NCBI RefSeq assembly: GCF_001668625.1
Contig: NZ_LZLJ01000064.1
Location: 16,420-80,419 of the forward strand
Reading direction: 5' to 3'
Length of the DNA stretch: 64,000 bases
DNA from: Mycobacterium sp. 1274756.6
GTDB lineage: Bacteria; Actinomycetota; Actinomycetes; Mycobacteriales; Mycobacteriaceae
Below, piece by piece: positions 48,311 to 56,872 of this stretch. The position numbers and the translations under genes were made by a program. The notes beneath the pieces were generated by a model, which saw only the letters and a list, made by a program, of their open reading frames with translations, did not search any database and was not told the DNA's origin. Position 1 is the first letter of the stretch; every line of letters begins with the position of its first letter.

Positions 48311-49224
48311 ATCCGGCCGTCGGGGAAGATCGTCGCCACCACGTCGGTGATCGTGGCGCGGGCCTCGGCGTCGTCGCCGGGTTGCAGCGACCCCACCGCG
48401 AGCACATAGCGACGGTCGGGGCCGATCACCCCGGTCGACAGGTGCATCCAGTCCGCGCCGATGCAGCACATCCAGCCCTGCTTGACCGCCACCGGCTCGG
48501 CGTAGAGCCCCTCGGGGATGCCGAAGCGCTGCGGGTAGCCGTCGATGCCGGTCGGGGTGGCCTGCACCAGGTTGTCCACGATGATGTTCGCCTGTGCGGG
48601 GTCCAGACCGCCGCGCCCGCTCAGCAGCATGTCGTAGTAGCGCACCAGCTCCAGCGGGGTGCTGATGACGTTCCACCAGCGGCCGTCACTGCCCGGGATC
48701 GTCGAGGTCAGCCCGTAGCGGGCGGCCACCCGGGTGATGATCTCGTCGCCGCCGTCGCGGTTCCAGAACTCCTCGGCGGCGTTGTCGTCGGAGGACCGCA
48801 GCATCGCGTCGAGGCTGGCGCGGTCCTCGGCCGACAGCGGCCCGCGCACCAGCAGGTCATCGGCGATGAACAGTTTGGCCACCGACGCGATCGCCATCGG
48901 GGTGGCGTCGTCGGTGGCGAACACCTGCCCGGTGGAGCGGTCCAGCATGGCCACCGACACCGCGGCGCCCCGCGCGGCCGCCAGCTCGGTCGCCAGGTGC
49001 AGCCGCTCGCTCAGCCCGTCGAGCGCCACGTTGGGCAGGCCGAACGGCACCTGCGGTGCGGGCGCGATCGCGGTGGCCAGCGGGGTGATGAAGTTGATCG
49101 GCGGCTGGGTGGTGGTGCGCGGCGTCGCGCCGCGGGCGTCGGTTCCGCAGCCGGTCAGCACGGCGAGCAGGAGAACGACGGCGGCCGCGAGCGCGGAGAG
49201 CGGTCTGGGCAGTCGCGCTCGCAT
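48307..49224 (-). CDS. lppW: Beta-lactamase-fold lipoprotein LppW
   Basis: 305 residues. The signal peptide ends in the lipobox LTGC with Cys26 lipidated, so the protein is anchored outside the membrane. The rest has a class-A beta-lactamase/DD-peptidase-like fold: [13 protein letters not shown] supplies an SxxK motif, [12 protein letters not shown] resembles an SDN-type loop, and [11 protein letters not shown] occupies the KTG position as KQG. The altered third motif makes strong beta-lactamase activity doubtful. It matches Rv2905. It is convergent with trmD and divergent from rplS. Confidence 0.88.
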   Translation of the reverse strand: MRARLPRPLSALAAAVVLLLAVLTGCGTDARGATPRTTTQPPINFITPLATAIAPAPQVPFGLPNVALDGLSERLHLATELAAARGAAVSVAMLDRSTGQVFATDDATPMAIASVAKLFIADDLLVRGPLSAEDRASLDAMLRSSDDNAAEEFWNRDGGDEIITRVAARYGLTSTIPGSDGRWWNVISTPLELVRYYDMLLSGRGGLDPAQANIIVDNLVQATPTGIDGYPQRFGIPEGLYAEPVAVKQGWMCCIGADWMHLSTGVIGPDRRYVLAVGSLQPGDDAEARATITDVVATIFPDGRI

Positions 49225-49527
49225 GCACCCTCCTTGGGCTGATCGACGTCGTCAGGCCGACATCGCCGCGCCGACATCTGCAGACAAGATTTACCATGAG
49301 TGGCCTGCACCGCAGGTGCGACCGGCCCGGCGGACCGGGCGATTTCGCTGCGCCCCGCTCGTCTGGCACAATTGGGCAGTTGTCCCGGCAGTTCGCCGGC
49401 GGGCCGGCCGCGTCCGGCCGGTCGCCGGAGACACGCCATAAATGCCCGCCCAACCGGTCCGGTGTCTGGCGCCACGCCCCGTGGCCGCCCTGTCCCGCGG
49501 CCGTGACCTGCAAGGATGTGCCCTCTC
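49225..49527 (+). promoter_or_regulatory. Gap upstream of rplS with possible promoter
   Basis: These 303 bases hold no gene. CACAAT at 49368-49373, within TGGCACAAT, is a plausible extended -10 for rplS. The leader after it (about 150 bases) contains short inverted GC-rich stretches but no ribosomal-protein operator I can name. Confidence 0.3.
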
Positions 49528-49869
49528 ATGAACACGCTGGACTTCGTCGACAAGGCGTCGCTGCGCGACGACATCCCGACCTTCGGTGCCGGCGACACCG
49601 TCAACGTGCATGTGAAGGTCATCGAGGGCACCAAAGAGCGCATCCAGGTGTTCAAGGGCGTGGTGATCCGCCGTCAGGGCGGCGGCGTCCGGGAGACCTT
49701 CACCGTGCGCAAGGAGAGCTACGGCGTCGGCGTGGAGCGCACCTTCCCGGTGCACTCGCCCAACATCGACCACATCGAGGTCGTCACGCGCGGCTCGGTG
49801 CGGCGCGCCAAGCTCTACTACCTGCGCGAGCGTCGCGGTAAGCGCGCCAAGATCAAGGAGAAGCGCTGA
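49528..49869 (+). CDS. rplS: Ribosomal protein L19
   Basis: 113 residues from ATG 49528 ([19 protein letters not shown]), identical in length to the M. tuberculosis protein; GTG 49516 adds only four residues. L19 sits at the 30S-50S interface. [20 protein letters not shown] and the C-terminal [18 protein letters not shown] are family hallmarks. The basic end contacts rRNA. lepB follows after 55 bases. Confidence 0.97.
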   Translation: MNTLDFVDKASLRDDIPTFGAGDTVNVHVKVIEGTKERIQVFKGVVIRRQGGGVRETFTVRKESYGVGVERTFPVHSPNIDHIEVVTRGSVRRAKLYYLRERRGKRAKIKEKR

Positions 49870-49912
49870 TTCCAGCGGTAGGGGGCGCTCCGGCGCCCGC
49901 CGGCGTGCTGGC

Positions 49913-49918
49913 TACGCT
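49913..49918 (+). promoter_or_regulatory. -10 element (TACGCT), probable leaderless lepB start
   Basis: TACGCT ends six bases before the lepB GTG at 49925, matching the leaderless spacing seen before ffh and the DUF177 gene. Confidence 0.5.
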
Positions 49919-49924
49919 GAAGCG

Positions 49925-50740
49925 GTGACCGACGCCGAGCAGACTCCCGAGGCGGGTCCATCCGAACCCTCCGACGGCGAGCAGCCCGACAAGCCCCGCG
50001 ACAAGAAGAAGCGCAGCACGCTGCGCGAGACCACCACGCTGGTCGTCATCGCGGTCGCCATCTACTACGTCATGTTGACGTTCGTGGCCCGGCCCTACCT
50101 GATCCCGTCGGAGTCGATGGAGCCCACCTTGCACGGCTGCCCGGGCTGTGTGGGCGACCGGATCATGGTGGACAAGGTCACCTACCGGTTCACCGACCCG
50201 CAGCCCGGCGACGTCGTCGTCTTCAAGGGCCCACCGGCGTGGAACGTCGGCTACCAGTCGATCCGCTCGGACAACACCGCGCTGCGCTGGCTGCAGAACA
50301 CCCTCAGCGTGGTCGGCTTCGTCCCGCCCGATGAGAACGACCTGGTCAAACGGATCATCGCGGTCGGCGGCCAGACCGTGCAGTGCCGGCCGGACACCGG
50401 GCTGACCGTCGACGGCGAGCGCCTGGACGAGCCCTACCTGGACCCGGCGGTGCTGATGGCCGACCCGGCGACCTATCCCTGTCTGGGCAGCGCCTTCGGC
50501 CCGGTGACGGTGCCCGAGGGCCGGCTGTGGGTGATGGGGGACAACCGCACCCACTCCTCGGACTCGCGCGCGCACTGCACCAACGATCCCGAGGACCTGC
50601 GCGACGGGGTGTACTGCACCGGCGACCCGACCCCGGGCACGGTGCCGGTGGCCAACGTGATCGGTAAGGCCCGGTTCATCGCCTGGCCGCCGTCGCGCTG
50701 GGGTGGTATCGCCTCGGTCGATCCGCAGCAGGGGCCGTGA
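49925..50740 (+). CDS. lepB: Type I signal peptidase
   Basis: 271 residues. A charged cytoplasmic N-terminus ([14 protein letters not shown]) precedes one membrane segment ([17 protein letters not shown]), with the catalytic domain outside. The Ser-Lys dyad is Ser64 in [10 protein letters not shown] and Lys142 in [25 protein letters not shown] is the late box-E motif. It cuts signal peptides from exported proteins. rnhB overlaps its stop (GTGA at 50737). Confidence 0.96.
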   Translation: MTDAEQTPEAGPSEPSDGEQPDKPRDKKKRSTLRETTTLVVIAVAIYYVMLTFVARPYLIPSESMEPTLHGCPGCVGDRIMVDKVTYRFTDPQPGDVVVFKGPPAWNVGYQSIRSDNTALRWLQNTLSVVGFVPPDENDLVKRIIAVGGQTVQCRPDTGLTVDGERLDEPYLDPAVLMADPATYPCLGSAFGPVTVPEGRLWVMGDNRTHSSDSRAHCTNDPEDLRDGVYCTGDPTPGTVPVANVIGKARFIAWPPSRWGGIASVDPQQGP

Positions 50741-51462
50741 GGATGGCGACCACCTGGCCCCCGCGGGCGGTGATCCGCCGCTCCGGCGGACTACGCACCC
50801 TGGAGTCGGCGCTGTACCGCAGCGGGCTGGGCCCGGTGGCCGGGGTCGACGAAGCCGGCCGCGGTGCCTGCGCCGGCCCGCTGGTGGTGGCCGCCTGCGT
50901 GCTCGGCGCCCGCCGCTCGGAGGCATTGGCCGGGCTCGACGACTCCAAGAAACTCACCCCGGCGACCCGGGAGCAGTTGTTCACCGTGATCCGCCGGTTC
51001 GCGCTGGCCTACCACGTGGTGGTCATCGACGTCACCGACGTCGACCGCGCCGGGGTGCACGCCGCCAACATCGAGGGGATGCGCCGCGCGGTCGCCGGGC
51101 TGGCGGTGCGTCCCGGCTACGTGCTCAGCGACGGGTTCGCGGTGCCGGGCCTGGCGGCGCCGTCACTGCCGGTGATCGGCGGGGACGCCGCCTCGGCCTG
51201 CATCGCGGCGGCCAGCATCCTGGCCAAGGTCAGCCGGGACCGGCTGATGGTGGCGATGGACGCCGACCACCCCGGCTACGGGTTCGCCGGCCACAAGGGC
51301 TACAGCACCAGCGCGCACACCGCCGCGTTGACCGAACTGGGGCCGTGCCCGCAGCACCGCCGCTCGTTCATCAACGTGCGGCGGGTCGCGGCGATCGGCT
51401 ATCACCACCCGGTGCGCAACAATGGCTTCATGCCCGAAGGAGAAGGACAGCTGAGCAGATGA
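50737..51462 (+). CDS. rnhB: Ribonuclease HII
   Basis: 241 residues from GTG 50737. It removes ribonucleotides and RNA primers from [21 protein letters not shown] near residue 37 holds the first Asp-Glu metal pair, and [14 protein letters not shown] and [14 protein letters not shown] complete the active site. The C-terminal [14 protein letters not shown] is typical. ATGA overlap with the next gene. Confidence 0.96.
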   Translation: MRMATTWPPRAVIRRSGGLRTLESALYRSGLGPVAGVDEAGRGACAGPLVVAACVLGARRSEALAGLDDSKKLTPATREQLFTVIRRFALAYHVVVIDVTDVDRAGVHAANIEGMRRAVAGLAVRPGYVLSDGFAVPGLAAPSLPVIGGDAASACIAAASILAKVSRDRLMVAMDADHPGYGFAGHKGYSTSAHTAALTELGPCPQHRRSFINVRRVAAIGYHHPVRNNGFMPEGEGQLSR

Positions 51463-51764
51463 GTGCCGAGGATCTCGAAAAATACGAAACCGAGATGGAA
51501 CTCTCGCTGTACCGCGAATACAAGGACATCGTGGGCCAGTTCAGCTACGTCGTGGAGACCGAGCGGCGGTTCTATCTGGCCAACAGCGTGGAGATGGTGC
51601 CGCGTAACGCCGACGGCGAGGTCTACTTCGAACTGCGGCTCGCCGACGCCTGGGTGTGGGACATGTACCGGCCGGCCCGCTTCGTCAAGCAGGTGCGGGT
51701 GGTGACCTTCAAGGACGTCAACATCGAAGAGGTCGAGAAGCCCGAGCTGCGGCTGCCGGACTAG
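51459..51764 (+). CDS. DUF2469 protein (Rv2901c type)
   Basis: 101 residues from ATG 51459, overlapping the rnhB stop. A small acidic protein, [20 protein letters not shown] then YSYVVET-type and [19 protein letters not shown] segments, almost invariant across actinobacteria. It matches Rv2901c. Function is unknown, but its fixed place after rnhB and lepB suggests a housekeeping role. No membrane segment or signal is visible. Confidence 0.85.
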   Translation: MSAEDLEKYETEMELSLYREYKDIVGQFSYVVETERRFYLANSVEMVPRNADGEVYFELRLADAWVWDMYRPARFVKQVRVVTFKDVNIEEVEKPELRLPD

Positions 51765-51801
51765 CCGGCCGAGAACGAATCGCCGACAGAAAGGTTCAGC
51801 G

Positions 51802-52569
51802 ATGGCCCACGACGACGCGCTGCGCGACCGGGTGCGGGCGGGCTACGCCGCTGCCGCGACCGCGGTGGCCGGCGGCGCCACCGACGGCGAGGTGCTCTCG
51901 GCCGCCAACTGCTGCGGGCCGGCGGGCCAGTCCGAGGTGATCTTCGGCTCCGGGCTCTACGACGACGCCGACCGCATCGGGCTCCCGGGGCAGGCGGTCG
52001 CCGCCAGCCTGGGCTGCGGCAACCCGACCGCGGTCGCCGAGCTGCGCGCCGGCGAGCGGGTGCTGGACCTGGGCTCCGGCGGCGGGATCGACGTCCTGCT
52101 CTCCGCGCGGCGGGTCGGGGCGACCGGGTTCGCCTACGGCGTCGACATGACCGACGAGATGCTCGCGCTGGCCGAGGCGAACAAGGCCGAGGCCGGGATC
52201 GACAATGTCGAGTTCCGCAAGGGCTCCATCGAGGACCTGCCGCTGCCCGACGGTGCGGTGGACGTGGTGATCTCCAACTGTGTGATCAACCTGTCGACCG
52301 ACAAGCCCACCGTCTTCACCGAGATGTTCCGGGTGCTGACGCCGGGCGGACGGATCGGCATCTCCGACGTCGTCGCCGAAGACCGGCTGTCCGCCGCCGA
52401 ACGCGCCGAGCGGGGCTCGCACGTCGGCTGCATCGCCGGTGCGCTGTCGCGCAGCGAATACCTCCACGGGCTCGCCGCCGCCGGGTTCGCCGACGCCACA
52501 GTCGAATTCACCCACCGGATCGCCGACGGCATGCACGGTGCCGTCATCCGGGCGGTCAAACCGCGCTGA
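51802..52569 (+). CDS. arsM: Arsenite S-adenosylmethionine methyltransferase (ArsM type)
   Basis: 255 residues. The SAM-binding motif is VLDLGSGGGIDVLLSA near residue 87, followed by acidic VDMTDEML. Four cysteines stand at the positions used by ArsM for As(III): Cys38 (NCCGP), Cys72 (LGCGNP), Cys160 (SNCVINL) and Cys210 (HVGCIAG); the last two are 50 residues apart as in characterised ArsM enzymes. It would methylate arsenite to volatile or less harmful forms. No arsR, acr3 or arsC lies nearby. It sits where M. tuberculosis has fdhF/fdhD. AGAAAGG precedes ATG 51802. Confidence 0.85.
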   Translation: MAHDDALRDRVRAGYAAAATAVAGGATDGEVLSAANCCGPAGQSEVIFGSGLYDDADRIGLPGQAVAASLGCGNPTAVAELRAGERVLDLGSGGGIDVLLSARRVGATGFAYGVDMTDEMLALAEANKAEAGIDNVEFRKGSIEDLPLPDGAVDVVISNCVINLSTDKPTVFTEMFRVLTPGGRIGISDVVAEDRLSAAERAERGSHVGCIAGALSRSEYLHGLAAAGFADATVEFTHRIADGMHGAVIRAVKPR

Positions 52570-52583
52570 GGGCGCGGCCTCGG

Positions 52584-53642
52584 TCAACCCCGCGCTTGAG
52601 AGCGCGGATTCGCGCCGGGGCGCTGCCGTTTCGGGGCGGCGGAGCCGAGCCCCTGCCCGGCCAGGCTGCCCAGCAGTGCCTCACCGAACATCGCGGGGGC
52701 GAACGCAGCCGGGCCGGCCGGCGCGGCGACCGTGGCGATCGCGGCGGGTGCGGTCACCGTCGGGCGCACCGTGGTGGTCCACGACGGCGGCACCGACAGC
52801 CGCCCGGCCCGGCTGGCCTCGCCCACCGCGGCCAACACCGGCGGGCGCGTGGCCGCTGCCCCCGGCGCCGGCGCCGGCGAGGGAGTCACCGGCCACGGAG
52901 CGGCCACCTCGAACGGCCCGATGCCCTGCGCCTCGTCCCGGCGGGCGTTCACGGCCAGCGCATGATTCGTCGTGGCGATCGACAACCCGGAGAAGGTGGA
53001 ACTCGACGTGGAGGCGGCTGCGCTGGTCAGCGACGGAATCTGCAGCAGATAGCTCGCCAGGCCCGGCATGCTGGGGGTGGGCGGTGGGGCCGGCGCCGGG
53101 AGGGGAGTCGCTACCCCGCCGGGGGGCGCCGGCGGGGTAGCGAACGGGGTGAGCCGCGCGGTGCCCGAGGAGGACAGTGCGTAACCGTTCATCGCGGTGA
53201 CGTCTTGAGCCCACATCTGTTCGTAGTGTGCCTCGGTGGCCGCGATCGCCGGACTGTTCTGTCCGACCAGGTTGGCCGCGACCAACGCCAGCAGCAAAGC
53301 GCGGTTGGCCGCGATCAGCGGCGGGGGCACGGTCATCGTGAACGCGGTCTGGTAGGCCGCCGCAGCGGACTGGGCCTGCGCGGCGGTCGTTTCGGCGTGT
53401 TCGGCGGTCTGGTGCAGCCACCCGATGTAGCCGGTGGCCGCGGTGCTCATCGCCATCGACGACGGGCCCCGCCACACGTCGGTGGTCAAGATCGCGACCA
53501 CCGCGCTGAAGTCGGCCGCCGAGGAGTGCAGTTCGCCGGCCAGCCCGGCCCAGGCGGCGGCTGCCGCGAGCAGCGGAGCCGAGCCCGGCCCGCAGTACAT
53601 GCGCGCGGAGTTGATCTCGGGCGGCAGCAGGTCGAAGTCCAT
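52584..53642 (-). CDS. PPE family protein, SVP subgroup (second PPE of the cassette)
   Basis: 352 residues. The N-terminal PPE domain (1-180) starts [20 protein letters not shown], with the WxG motif in [10 protein letters not shown] and the helical pairing face that binds a PE partner. The C-terminal part is Pro/Ala-rich and contains GRLSVPPSW, the GxxSVPxxW motif of the PPE-SVP subgroup. Such proteins are secreted or surface-exposed through ESX systems. It is last in the PE-PPE-PPE operon, 15 bp after the first PPE, and convergent with arsM. Confidence 0.95.
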   Translation of the reverse strand: MDFDLLPPEINSARMYCGPGSAPLLAAAAAWAGLAGELHSSAADFSAVVAILTTDVWRGPSSMAMSTAATGYIGWLHQTAEHAETTAAQAQSAAAAYQTAFTMTVPPPLIAANRALLLALVAANLVGQNSPAIAATEAHYEQMWAQDVTAMNGYALSSSGTARLTPFATPPAPPGGVATPLPAPAPPPTPSMPGLASYLLQIPSLTSAAASTSSSTFSGLSIATTNHALAVNARRDEAQGIGPFEVAAPWPVTPSPAPAPGAAATRPPVLAAVGEASRAGRLSVPPSWTTTVRPTVTAPAAIATVAAPAGPAAFAPAMFGEALLGSLAGQGLGSAAPKRQRPGANPRSQARG

Positions 53643-53657
53643 GCGCGTTCCATTCCG

Positions 53658-54746
53658 TCAGCGGGCGGCCGCGGGCCGCACCAGTACCGGCTCGGTGGTG
53701 GGAGGTCGTCGCTTCTCCTGCGGCCGCTGCAGGGCGGCCAGGCCGGCCGGCGCGAAGGCACCGCCGGGCATCGGCGTGGCCGCCGGCGGTGGCGGCGCGC
53801 CGGAGGTGGGCAGGGCCAGCGCCATCGGGCGGACCGCGGGGGGCTGGCAGCCCCAACTCGCCGGTACCGACAGGCCCCCGACCGACGGCGCGGCGCCCGA
53901 CTCCGCGGTCACCGCCGGCGCCGCCACCAGCAGCGGCGGCGCGGGGTCCCGGGTCGCTTGGAACGCCAGCCGCTGATTGGTGATGTCGATGCTGCGCACG
54001 CTGGCCACCGCGTTATTGGTGGAGAGCATGGTGTTGATCAGGTTCGGCACGTGCTCGAGGTAGTCCAGCAGGGTCGGCGACGTCACCATCGGGGGCGCCG
54101 CCAACTGCTGGAGCACCGACGGTGTGGTCGCCATCAGCTGCGGCAGTGTGGTGGGCTGCGCGCCGGACACGGCCGCCGCGGCGTGGGCGACCGCGGCGGC
54201 CTGTGCGCCCAGCGCGGCCGGGTTGGTGTGCTGCGGCGGGGTGGCGAAGGCATTCAGCCGGCTGGCCGCCGCCGACGAACCGGCGTAGGTGTACATCGCC
54301 ACGGCGTCCTGGATCCACATCTGCAGATAGTGGGACTCGGTCGCAGCGATCGCCGGAGTGTTCTGGCCGAAGAAATTGGTGGCGACCAGGGTCATCAGCA
54401 GAGCCCGGTTGGCCGCGATCACCGGCGGCGGCACCACCGTGGCGAACGCCAGCTCGAAGGCGCCCGCGGCAGCGGTTGCCTGCGCGGCGGTCTGCTCGGC
54501 AGCAGCGGCACTGGTGTGCAGCCAGGCGGTCACCGGTGCGGTCGCCCCCACCATGCATAGCGCTGCCGGGCCCTGCCATGTCGCGGTCAAGTCGACAATC
54601 GCCCGGCTGTAACCTAGTGCCGCGCTTTCCAATTCGACCGCCACAGCGCTCCACGCCACCGCCGCTGCCAGCATCGGCCCCGGCCCGGGACCGGTGTAGA
54701 TCCGGGTTGAGTTGACCTCCGGAGGCAGGACCGCGAAGTCAAACAT
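53658..54746 (-). CDS. PPE family protein, SVP subgroup (first PPE of the cassette)
   Basis: 362 residues. The PPE domain starts [20 protein letters not shown], with WxG in [10 protein letters not shown]. The C-terminal part carries GGLSVPASW, so it is also SVP type. It shares its overall plan with its neighbour (RALL..LVA, NxPAIAATExHY), pointing to a local duplication followed by divergence. It lies 11 bp after the PE gene and probably pairs with that PE protein for ESX export. Confidence 0.95.
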   Translation of the reverse strand: MFDFAVLPPEVNSTRIYTGPGPGPMLAAAVAWSAVAVELESAALGYSRAIVDLTATWQGPAALCMVGATAPVTAWLHTSAAAAEQTAAQATAAAGAFELAFATVVPPPVIAANRALLMTLVATNFFGQNTPAIAATESHYLQMWIQDAVAMYTYAGSSAAASRLNAFATPPQHTNPAALGAQAAAVAHAAAAVSGAQPTTLPQLMATTPSVLQQLAAPPMVTSPTLLDYLEHVPNLINTMLSTNNAVASVRSIDITNQRLAFQATRDPAPPLLVAAPAVTAESGAAPSVGGLSVPASWGCQPPAVRPMALALPTSGAPPPPAATPMPGGAFAPAGLAALQRPQEKRRPPTTEPVLVRPAAAR

Positions 54747-54757
54747 GTCGCGTCCGA

Positions 54758-55057
54758 CTAGGCGGTGGCGACCGCGTTGGCCGCCTCGGTGGCGGCGTAC
54801 GAGCCGGCACTGGCGCTCAGCGTGGCGACGAACATCTCATGGAGCGCGGCGGCCTGGGCGCTCACCGCCTGATACCACTGCGCCTGCGCGCAGAACTGCA
54901 TTGCGGTCAACGCCGACACCTCGTCCGCCGCTGCGGGAATCACCTCGCTGGTCGGAGCGGCAGCGGCCTGATTGCCGGCGGTCAGCGCCGCGCCGATGGC
55001 TTGTAGGTCGCCGGCGGCCGCGGTCAGCAGTTCCGGCCGGGTGGTGACGAAGGACAT
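54758..55057 (-). CDS. PE family protein (PE domain only)
   Basis: 99 residues, a PE domain with no extension. It begins [20 protein letters not shown] and forms the two-helix hairpin that binds PPE. Near the end SYAATE gives the YxxxD/E secretion signal read by ESX. GGGAG at 55061-55065 (minus strand) serves ATG 55055-55057. It leads the PE-PPE-PPE operon; no EspG or ESX core gene is in the window. Confidence 0.95.
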   Translation of the reverse strand: MSFVTTRPELLTAAAGDLQAIGAALTAGNQAAAAPTSEVIPAAADEVSALTAMQFCAQAQWYQAVSAQAAALHEMFVATLSASAGSYAATEAANAVATA

Positions 55058-55192
55058 GACATGCTCCCTTCACGGGCGATGGAAGTGGTTTGGCCAGCAA
55101 GGCATTCGCCGCGCGTGCGGTGAGCGCGCGGCAGAAAAAGGGGAGGGGTGGGGCGAAAGGATGATGCCGCTGGCTGCTGTCACGATGCACCT

Positions 55193-55224
55193 GCCTCTAC
55201 CCAGGATCGTTCCGTGGTAGAGGC
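55193..55224. promoter_or_regulatory. 9-bp inverted repeat between the PE operon and the DUF190 gene
   Basis: GCCTCTACC (55193-55201) and GGTAGAGGC (55216-55224) are exact reverse complements with 14 bases between. It lies about 125 bases before the DUF190 ATG and 136 before the PE start, in the only divergent gap of the island (55058-55349). It may be an operator for one or both genes. No ligand-binding RNA element was recognised. Confidence 0.45.
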
Positions 55225-55349
55225 CATCAGCCAAACGGCGGTTCAGGCGAGCCTCATCGCCTTACCCGCGATGCTACTCCGCTCGCCGCCTCGCACAAGT
55301 ATCGTTTTTCAGCGGGCAGCGAGTCAGGGCACGCGCGAAGGAGGGCCAG

Positions 55350-56414
55350 ATGGACCGCGCCGCGCCAGGCGAGAGCCTCAAGCTCACCGCCTACCTCAAC
55401 GAGCGGCTCCGCGGCGGCGGCGGTCGCTTCCTCGCCGACGAGTTGCTGGACCTGTTCGGACGCCGTCGCGTCGCCACCAGCATCGTCCTACGCGGAGTGG
55501 GTGGCTTTGGGCCGCAACGGATCCTACGCAGTGACCGGTCGTTGAGCCTGTCGGAGGACCCGCCGGTCGCGGTCACCGCGGTGGACACCCGGGCGGCAAT
55601 CGAAGAGCTGCTCGGCCCGCTGCAGGCCATGCCGGTGCGCGCCCAGCTCACCCTGGAACGCGCCCGGCTGCTCACTGCCGCCGATGCCGTGGCCACGCTG
55701 CCCGCCGAACTCGCCGAACCCACCAAACTCACCGTCTACCTGGGCCGCAAGCAGCGTGTCGATGCCGCGCCCGCCCACATCGCGGTCTGCGAATTGATGC
55801 ATCGGCGTGGGCTCGCCGGCGCTTCGGTGTTCCTCGGGGTGGACGGCACCCGCGGCGGCCGGCGGGCGCGGGCGCACTTCCTCGGCAACAACTCCGACGT
55901 GCCGATCATGATCGTCGCCGTCGGCCCCGGCCCGCAGATCGCCGCCGTACTGCCCGAAATCGCCGCGCTGGCACCCGAACCGGTGATCACCGTGGAGCGG
56001 GTCCGCATCTGCAAACGGGACGGCGAGCTGTTCGATCATCCGCACCCGTTGCCCGACACCGACGAGCGCGGCCGTCCGCTGTGGCAGAAGCTGACGGTCT
56101 ACACCTCCGCAGCGGGCTGTTTCGGCGGGGAGCCCATCCACCGCGCCCTGCTGAGCCGGCTCTACCGGCAGCGGTGCGCGCGCGGCGCCACGGTGTTGCG
56201 CGGCATCTGGGGCTTCCACGGCGATCACCGTCCGCACGGCGACCGGTGGTGGGCGATCGCGCGGCGGGTGCCGGTGACCACCGTCATCGTCGACACCCCG
56301 GCCCGCATCGCGGCGGCATTCGCCGTGGTCGACGAGGTCACCGCCGAGCAGGGTCTGGTCACCAGCGAGACGGTGCCGGTGCTGCTGCCCGGTGGGACAG
56401 ACCCCTGGGGATAA
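55350..56414 (+). CDS. Protein of three tandem DUF190 (PII-like) domains
   Basis: 354 residues, ATG 55350 with AAGGAGGG upstream. Three copies of one domain can be aligned: residues about 10-108 (LKLTAYLNERLRGG, RGVGGFG, SEDPPVAVTAVDT), 125-222 (TKLTVYLGRKQRV, NNSDVPIMIVAVG) and 246-345 (QKLTVYTSAAGC, VLRGIWGFHG, RRVPVTTVIVDTPARI). DUF190 domains normally occur alone, about 110 residues long, with a ferredoxin-like fold related to PII regulators, often near fluoride exporter (crcB) genes; none is visible here. Three in one chain could form a built-in trimer. The biochemical role is unknown. Confidence 0.75.
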   Translation: MDRAAPGESLKLTAYLNERLRGGGGRFLADELLDLFGRRRVATSIVLRGVGGFGPQRILRSDRSLSLSEDPPVAVTAVDTRAAIEELLGPLQAMPVRAQLTLERARLLTAADAVATLPAELAEPTKLTVYLGRKQRVDAAPAHIAVCELMHRRGLAGASVFLGVDGTRGGRRARAHFLGNNSDVPIMIVAVGPGPQIAAVLPEIAALAPEPVITVERVRICKRDGELFDHPHPLPDTDERGRPLWQKLTVYTSAAGCFGGEPIHRALLSRLYRQRCARGATVLRGIWGFHGDHRPHGDRWWAIARRVPVTTVIVDTPARIAAAFAVVDEVTAEQGLVTSETVPVLLPGGTDPWG

Positions 56415-56503
56415 CCGCCGCACTGGGGATAACCCCACCCCGACGCCCGTCGCGGTAAATCCGGACGCTCGGCGGTGTCGGGGTGGCCGCGCACGCTGCA
56501 CCC

Positions 56504-56872
56504 ATGACGACCTTGACACGAGCCGAGCTCGGTGCCTTCGGTGAACAGTGGGCGGTGGACTACCTCGGCGGCCTGGGCTGGCGGATCCGGCAACGCAACT
56601 GGCGGTGCCGCCGCGGCGAGCTCGACGTGATCGCCGACGACCCGGACGCCGACGCGGTGGTGTTCGTCGAGGTCAAGACCCGAACCGGGGACCGGTTCGG
56701 CGGGCTGGCCTACGCGGTGCCGCCGGCGAAAGTGCACCGGCTGCGGCGGCTGGCCGGCCTCTGGCTGGCCGAACAGGACCGCTTCATCGCCCGGGTGCGC
56801 ATCGACGTGATCGGGGTACGGGTGGGCCGGACCCGGGCGCCGCAGCTCTTCCATCTGCGCGGGGTCGGCTGA
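56504..56872 (+). CDS. YraN/UPF0102 endonuclease-like protein
   Basis: 122 residues from ATG 56504; GTG 56483 is an alternative. The restriction-endonuclease-like core is visible: RRGELDVIADD, then VVFVEVKTRTGDRFGG with Asp, Glu and Lys in the order D...ExK. RADLG-type start (RAELGAFGEQWAVDYLGG) is the usual family N-terminus. It matches Rv2898c and precedes comM and dprA. Members are thought to act on DNA or RNA, but no activity is firmly known. Confidence 0.9.
   Translation: MTTLTRAELGAFGEQWAVDYLGGLGWRIRQRNWRCRRGELDVIADDPDADAVVFVEVKTRTGDRFGGLAYAVPPAKVHRLRRLAGLWLAEQDRFIARVRIDVIGVRVGRTRAPQLFHLRGVG

Noticed and set aside
50703..51764. 353-codon plus-strand frame running into the DUF2469 gene.
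   Set aside because: Its first two thirds overlap rnhB in another frame and are Arg/Gly-rich noise. Only the last 102 codons, from ATG 51459, are real.
55058..55349. Possible fluoride riboswitch upstream of the DUF190 gene, since DUF190 genes often accompany crcB.
   Set aside because: I could not find the conserved fluoride-aptamer core, and no crcB is visible in the window.
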